The position numbers and the translations under genes are program-made. The notes below the pieces were generated by a model. That model saw nothing but the letters and a program-made list of their open reading frames with translations, was not told the origin of the DNA and did not search any database. From the IMG/VR virus record IMGVR_UViG_3300042868_011386, positions 1-64,000 of that record: a stretch of 64,000 nt of DNA; one strand, given 5' to 3'. This DNA comes from a virus. This document shows, in pieces, positions 59,126 to 64,000 of the stretch (position 1 is its first letter; every line of letters begins with the position of its first letter).

Positions 59126-62100
59126 ATGGATTCAATTCAATTTTCAGAGTTTTCTACAAATGGTGTTATTAATAGTGACACTTTTGATATTTGGCGTAAA
59201 AAAACAAATGGTATTGTACAAGAAGTCGACAATATAAAGGACAGTATATCTCCATTGTTTTATACTACAGGCCAAAACTCTTCTGCGTTATTGCGAGCGG
59301 TTACTATAGACACTCAACAAACAATAACTGGTGCAAAAACTTTTTCTGGCGGCACTGCGGTTTCTCCAATATTAAAAATTGATGCTGCTGGTGTTTATTA
59401 TGAAGAGGGCACATTGGTTTCTACCGTTCCTTTAAAAAGTGATAAAATAATAATTGGCTCTCAACTACAACTGGGCGCGCACCAATACTCAATACCAGTA
59501 AACAACCCAACTGAATCTTCTCTCTTAAGAAAAGAAGGAAACTCTTTGGCATGGACGTCACTTAGTGGTATTATTGCTCAAATACAAAGTGAAGGAGCAG
59601 TAAACGTAAGTACCACGAATATTGTTGTTCCGGTAGGTTCAGTAATTACTGTTACGGCAGCTAGCGCAATTCCTTCAGGTTGGCTTCGCGGCAGCAGCGG
59701 CCGTTTTCGTGGAGGAGACTATCCAGAATTGGCGCAAGCAGTGCTTAACCAATATGGACCAGTTTACACTACCCAAACAGGTAATAGTTTAGCACCTAGT
59801 CAGACAACGTATAATGCGGATTGGTGGTATACTAATCACCCGAACGCAAATCAAATTATAAAGGCAACTCCCGATTCTGTAGTCAACACATTCATCGATC
59901 GTGGAAATGTATTTGAACTTATTAAAGGAGTAGAGTCTTTACAAAGTTTATCACTTACAAGTGGCGGCGCCACAACATTAAACTTAAGACATGACAATAC
60001 GCTACGCATAAATTCAGAACGCCAGTTGGGTCTCGCTCCACTCTCTATTGGCAGCAATAATATATTGCCAGACTCCATTGATCCAAGTAAACTTAGTTTG
60101 GGTGGACCAAGTTGGGACTCGGGTACAGAAGTCTTATATGAAGGTAGAGATCCTAACTCGCGTCGTCGAATAGCAACACGTGAGTATGTCGATTCAAAGA
60201 TATTTAAAACTGGTCCAGCAGCAAAACTAGTTAGCCGTCCATCAAGTGGTCCAGACACCTCTGCCCCAGGATTTGGAGAATTTTGTTATATAAATCATGA
60301 CGGTATTCCAATCATAACTGGCGAAAATAGAAACAACCGATTTGGATTTGCTAACAAATTCTCGCATTGCGAAATGCCTCTTCCTGATAATCGTCGTGCA
60401 GTTGAACTTTATGTGTCATATGATAATATGTGCGCCCTCGATAATGTTGGCGAATTATGGGCAATAGGAAACATAAGTTATAATTTATTTAATATTGTTC
60501 CATTTCCAGGAGGAACAACTGTATCACAATGGGCAAAGGCATATACACCTCTGTATGATTATAGCCCAAATAATAAAATTCGTAAAGTTATAATGTCGGG
60601 CGATGTCTCGATTCTTAATGTTGCTGTAATTGATACATCAAATCGTCTATGGATAGCTGGTTATAATCAACACGGGGTACTTGGCCGTGGAAACTCTGGA
60701 ACGACTACAACAAGTACTGCAACTAAAACGGGGGGTGAAGAGACTCCAGTGTTAGAAAATGTACTTGATGCATTCTTAGTTGGAAGTTTAGGTTCAGCTG
60801 ATTATGCAACATGTATTGCACTAACACCTTCTGGAATACACATGTCTGGCTATGGAGGTCAAGGACAAAATGGAAGTGGAAATAATACTTCTATTAACAA
60901 TACCTTTAATACAATAAATCTACCAAACATTGAAAATTATTCTGGTTGTAGTATATATGGCTCTGGGGAAAATCAATATACGTCTATATTTGTAAAAACA
61001 CCAGACAGTCTCTTATATGGTTGGGGATATAATGGAAATAATATATTTGGTGATGGGTCTGGCTCAAACAAAAATATCCCGACTGTAATTTTTAATAATC
61101 CAGATATAAACATTGATTCGTTGTACACAACTACACATATTGGCGGTGAAGGCGCTCTATATTTTTCTGGTCAAAGAAATAATGCAACTGCACAACGCGG
61201 AACAACTATAGAAAGTACAATTGCAGGACATCTATTAGGAACATCAATAAGTTCAAATGATTCTGGTAATATAATTGCTGTAGGCTCTCCGGGAGCTGGC
61301 GGACGAGTGCAATGTCATACTTATAATGGAAACTCATGGTCAACATATGGTTCTGTCATAACTACTTCAGAAACTAATGCACTTTTTGGACAATCGGTAA
61401 GTTTAAATTCTGCTGGTGATCGTCTTTGCATTGGCGCCCCAGATGGTCAACTAGTTGGCTCTTCACGGTTTGGACAAATGCGTATATATGATTATTCGGG
61501 TGCAAGTTGGGTTCAACGTAATTTGTCATTTAATGGCGAATTAGCAAATTCTAAATTGGGTTCTTCAGTTGCTCTATCTGGTGATGGCAACGTAGTAGTA
61601 GTTGGTGCTCCCGGATATAATGGTAATATTGGTCGCGTCTATATTAGACGAATAACAGCTGCTGGTACAGATCCGGTTGGTGACAATATAACTGGTACTG
61701 CAACAAATCAACAATGTGGTATAAAAGTCGCGATCAATACTTCAGGAACAATAATAGCAGTTGCATCAAATGGAGTCTCTAATGCAGGAGTTGTAAGAGT
61801 TTATAGTCTAAATAATAATAATTGGACACAACTTGGTGGAGACATTACTGGGAGAGCTGCGTCTGATGGCGCAATTAACATATCATTAGATGGTGCAGGC
61901 ACACTGCTGGCAATTGGTGCGCCAGGTTCAGACGTCGCAGGATCTAATAGCGGAACCACTAGAGTGTATAACTATAATTCTTCGACTACTTCATGGGTTC
62001 AATTAGGCACAGACATACATGGTCTGTCTGTAAATGAAGCAAGTGGAACTGCTGTAGCATTTTCTCGTGACGGGTCAGTCTTAGCAATTGGCGCACCAAA

Positions 62101-62785
62101 TGGAGATGCGTATGGTCAAACAGACAGCGGAACAGTTCGTCTACTTAGATATGATGATTTAAGATGGAAACTATTAACCGGAACTCTAGCAGGAGAAACG
62201 GCTAGTGAAAAGTTTGGCGGAGCGATTGCCCTTTCATCAACTGGATCAAACGTTTTAGCTGCAGCCCCTTCATGGAACTCTAATCGTGGTCGTGTACGCT
62301 CAATTGGCTTTGTCAGTGCCCCAATAATTTCTTATGAAATATGGTGTGCTGGTAAAAATACTGGAAATAAATTTTCGCTTACTGGCGACACTCCAACATG
62401 GAGACAAATGGGACCCCTGCCGTCTGGCTATCAAATCAAAGAATTTTGGCCTGGTAACGGGTATTATTCAAATAACGTTAACTTTGTAAAAGCATATCGT
62501 CCTGCAGATGACATGTATTATTTATTTGCTGTTGGATCGAATACCAAATATGAGTCAGGCTATGGCACCAAAACCGTTTTAAATACGTGGACACGCTTAA
62601 ACTTGCAGTCACACATAGTTGATAATATAATTGATATACAGTCGGTAAGTCCATATGGCGGTGAAGACTATACTATTTTACATATAAATGACGGCACTCT
62701 CTATTTTGCTGGTTATAACGGCTATATGATTGATCCAAATTTACCAGTTAATAATGAAAGAACAGACTTTACACGTATAAAATAA
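59126..62785 (+). CDS. Tail fibre/adhesin with RCC1-like and FG-GAP-like propellers
   Basis: A 1219-aa protein. Residues about 165-215 have a tail-collar-like segment (VGSVITVTAASAIPSGWLRGSSGRFRGGDYPEL). Residues about 425-690 carry RCC1-like blades (RLWIAGYNQHGVLGRGNSG, SLLYGWGYNGNNIFGDGSG). Residues about 695-1065 carry about seven FG-GAP-like repeats (VVVVGAPGYNGNIGRVYI, LLAIGAPGSDVAGSNSGTTRVYNY, VLAIGAPNGDAYGQTDSGTVRL). RCC1-type blades resume after 1070 (YEIWCAGKNTGNKF, TLYFAGYNGYM). One propeller therefore appears inserted in another. A receptor-binding role is likely. Confidence 0.8.
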   Translation: MDSIQFSEFSTNGVINSDTFDIWRKKTNGIVQEVDNIKDSISPLFYTTGQNSSALLRAVTIDTQQTITGAKTFSGGTAVSPILKIDAAGVYYEEGTLVSTVPLKSDKIIIGSQLQLGAHQYSIPVNNPTESSLLRKEGNSLAWTSLSGIIAQIQSEGAVNVSTTNIVVPVGSVITVTAASAIPSGWLRGSSGRFRGGDYPELAQAVLNQYGPVYTTQTGNSLAPSQTTYNADWWYTNHPNANQIIKATPDSVVNTFIDRGNVFELIKGVESLQSLSLTSGGATTLNLRHDNTLRINSERQLGLAPLSIGSNNILPDSIDPSKLSLGGPSWDSGTEVLYEGRDPNSRRRIATREYVDSKIFKTGPAAKLVSRPSSGPDTSAPGFGEFCYINHDGIPIITGENRNNRFGFANKFSHCEMPLPDNRRAVELYVSYDNMCALDNVGELWAIGNISYNLFNIVPFPGGTTVSQWAKAYTPLYDYSPNNKIRKVIMSGDVSILNVAVIDTSNRLWIAGYNQHGVLGRGNSGTTTTSTATKTGGEETPVLENVLDAFLVGSLGSADYATCIALTPSGIHMSGYGGQGQNGSGNNTSINNTFNTINLPNIENYSGCSIYGSGENQYTSIFVKTPDSLLYGWGYNGNNIFGDGSGSNKNIPTVIFNNPDINIDSLYTTTHIGGEGALYFSGQRNNATAQRGTTIESTIAGHLLGTSISSNDSGNIIAVGSPGAGGRVQCHTYNGNSWSTYGSVITTSETNALFGQSVSLNSAGDRLCIGAPDGQLVGSSRFGQMRIYDYSGASWVQRNLSFNGELANSKLGSSVALSGDGNVVVVGAPGYNGNIGRVYIRRITAAGTDPVGDNITGTATNQQCGIKVAINTSGTIIAVASNGVSNAGVVRVYSLNNNNWTQLGGDITGRAASDGAINISLDGAGTLLAIGAPGSDVAGSNSGTTRVYNYNSSTTSWVQLGTDIHGLSVNEASGTAVAFSRDGSVLAIGAPNGDAYGQTDSGTVRLLRYDDLRWKLLTGTLAGETASEKFGGAIALSSTGSNVLAAAPSWNSNRGRVRSIGFVSAPIISYEIWCAGKNTGNKFSLTGDTPTWRQMGPLPSGYQIKEFWPGNGYYSNNVNFVKAYRPADDMYYLFAVGSNTKYESGYGTKTVLNTWTRLNLQSHIVDNIIDIQSVSPYGGEDYTILHINDGTLYFAGYNGYMIDPNLPVNNERTDFTRIK

Positions 62786-62786
62786 T

Positions 62787-64000
62787 ATGTCAGAATATAA
62801 AAAAATAATTTTAAAAAATAGTCCAGTTGCTGGAGCTGTTCCGCTTGAACAATTTTTAGATCATGGCGAGCTTGCATTAAACTATGCAGACAATAAAATC
62901 TATTACAAGACTCTCAATGGAAGTATTGTAGTTCATGAAACTCCTAATATTGACACATATCAAAGTCAAAATTCAATTGTTCGTCGTAACCTAGATGGTT
63001 CTGGTAGTTTTAATGGAGTCATTAGTGAAAGTACAGATTCTGATATTTATAGCATCTATGCTAAACACGATTCTGCTGTAACTGCAAAAATTATTAACAC
63101 CAGCGTATGTACTGCAGCTGAAATTTCTTCTAACAACGGGGTTGGCGCAGAGATAAGCAGCACATCTGGTGTCGGCGCAAAAATAAGCAGTGCATCTGGG
63201 ACCGGTGCTTTGATACTTAGTACATCTGGTGTTGGCGCGCAAATAAGCAGCACATCTGGGGTTGGCGCGCAAATAGGCAGCACATCTGGTGTCGGCGCGC
63301 AAATATCCTCTACAGGTACTACAGAAGATTCAACTGGGTTGTATGTAAGTGCTGATGACGGTGTCGCTTTGCAAACTGTGAGTCAAGAAAATTTAGGTGC
63401 AGAAATAAGTAGTACAAATGATACTGGCGCAGAAATTTACACTTTAAACGGAGATTATCATTTAATACTTGGACGAGCTGATAGTGCTCAACAGCTCATA
63501 GGAATTTCACGTCCCAACGCATCGGTTGATTGGCTTAAAAATAATGATAGAATTGGTAGTTTAAGAACTACAAGTACTATTTCAGCAAATTGCAATTGGA
63601 CACTACCAGATCGTTCAGGCACAATATTATTAGATTCAAGTATACGCAGCGGAAAAACAATCTATGTTGATGCTGGTGTCGGTACAGACACTCGTAATGG
63701 ATTTACGGCATATTCATACACGCCGTTTGCAACCATAAGCGCTGCTGTAGCAGCCTCATCACCAGGTGATTTGGTTTATGTTCGCGCTGGGTCTTATGTA
63801 ATATCCGCTCAAATTAACTTAAATCTTAAAGGTCACCTATATTTTGAACCTGGAGCAACCGTTAATATCGCAACAGGTGTTGTAGCGTTTTCATATAGTC
63901 AAAATTCTGTTCCAATTAATATTAGAGGAGCTGCAGATTTCATATTAGCTGCGGGTGCAACAGGTGTATTAACAATGAGTGGTAATAGTACAACAGTTGT
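62787..64000 (+). CDS. Tail fibre with tandem repeats and beta-helix, partial
   Basis: The reading frame from ATG 62787 stays open to the window end (at least 404 codons). The N-terminus (PVAGAVPLEQFLDHGELALNYADNKIYYK) is a typical fibre attachment segment. Six 10-residue repeats of the type GVGAQISSTS follow at about residues 118-177. Then WTLPDRSGTILL leads to a right-handed beta-helix start (GKTIYVDAGVGTDTRNG, ATISAAVAASSPGDLVYVRAGSY) resembling pectate-lyase-like fibres or depolymerases. The end lies outside the window. Confidence 0.8.
   Translation, partial: MSEYKKIILKNSPVAGAVPLEQFLDHGELALNYADNKIYYKTLNGSIVVHETPNIDTYQSQNSIVRRNLDGSGSFNGVISESTDSDIYSIYAKHDSAVTAKIINTSVCTAAEISSNNGVGAEISSTSGVGAKISSASGTGALILSTSGVGAQISSTSGVGAQIGSTSGVGAQISSTGTTEDSTGLYVSADDGVALQTVSQENLGAEISSTNDTGAEIYTLNGDYHLILGRADSAQQLIGISRPNASVDWLKNNDRIGSLRTTSTISANCNWTLPDRSGTILLDSSIRSGKTIYVDAGVGTDTRNGFTAYSYTPFATISAAVAASSPGDLVYVRAGSYVISAQINLNLKGHLYFEPGATVNIATGVVAFSYSQNSVPINIRGAADFILAAGATGVLTMSGNSTTV
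63138..63317 (+). repeat. Six tandem 30-bp coding repeats
   Basis: Units start at 63138, 63168, 63198, 63228, 63258 and 63288, each coding a GVGAxIxSTS-like decapeptide. Some units are almost identical at DNA level (GTTGGCGCGCAAATA), so the array may be a site of expansion or contraction. Confidence 0.88.

Noticed and set aside
62991-63302. Cys/Arg-rich repetitive minus-strand frame
   Set aside because: A shadow of the fibre repeats on the opposite strand.
63138-63317. CRISPR-like array
   Set aside because: Repeats are contiguous with no spacers and stay in frame in a fibre gene.
1-64000. Cyanophage identity
   Set aside because: Virion genes resemble marine T4-like phages including cyanophages, but no photosynthesis-related gene is present in the window; host left open.
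1-64000. Insertion sequences, transposases or homing endonuclease genes
   Set aside because: No transposase or GIY-YIG/HNH motif was recognised in the supported genes; the group I intron carries no ORF.

Overview
The window is part of a large T4-like myovirus (Caudoviricetes), most like the marine T4-like phages. Seen directly are the replication/late-transcription block gp33-gp59-gp32, the virion genes gp4, gp26, gp48, gp53, gp25, gp6 and gp8, and more than ten copies of the T4-type late promoter TATAAATA just upstream of genes. The host cannot be named. Overlapping spanins, a beta-barrel outer-membrane protein and peptidoglycan hydrolases on the tail imply a Gram-negative host. No photosystem gene or other cyanophage marker is seen.

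Layout. 1-2540: tRNA genes, including a tRNA-Ile2(CAU) interrupted by a 207-nt group I intron, plus a membrane coiled-coil protein, a FeoA-like protein and a secreted beta-barrel protein. 2567-6761: five proteins sharing a short N-terminal module followed by an LxE motif that resembles T4 gp21 prohead-protease sites; they are probably capsid internal proteins, one of them polyprotein-like. 7425-9675: an AT-rich glycan island (fucosyltransferase-like, glycosyltransferase, FkbM methyltransferase with an in-frame amber codon). 9686-10012: a complete tmRNA gene. 10055-16282: UV endonuclease, phosphoesterase, GMP reductase and many small early genes, several behind a repeated terminator-promoter-leader cassette. 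16400-17692: lysis cassette (holin-like, nested spanins, amidase). 17755-25705: PhoH, DEDD exonuclease, DNA ligase, ThyX and small proteins. 25698-28758: an unknown protein followed by gp33, gp59 and gp32. 28821-33403: a thioredoxin-like gene, then a minus-strand virion block (gp4, an unknown, tail-tube-like protein, gp26, tape measure). 33416-64000: plus-strand baseplate and fibre genes.

How it works together. Early genes use sigma70-like promoters (TTTACA or TGTACW, 16-17 bp, TATAAT). gp33 and TATAAATA promoters imply a T4-like late switch, with divergent late promoters at 3035-3072 and near 33403. The tail carries two separate peptidoglycan-cutting domains (glucosaminidase fused to the gp27-like hub, and an M15 peptidase), and the roles of T4 gp5 appear split among several genes. 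Directly upstream of the tape-measure gene, gp26 ends beside a T TTT TTC slippery heptamer, and the -1 frame continues into a gp51-like domain that has no start of its own. This suggests programmed frameshifting in a layout like the G/GT tail chaperones of lambda.
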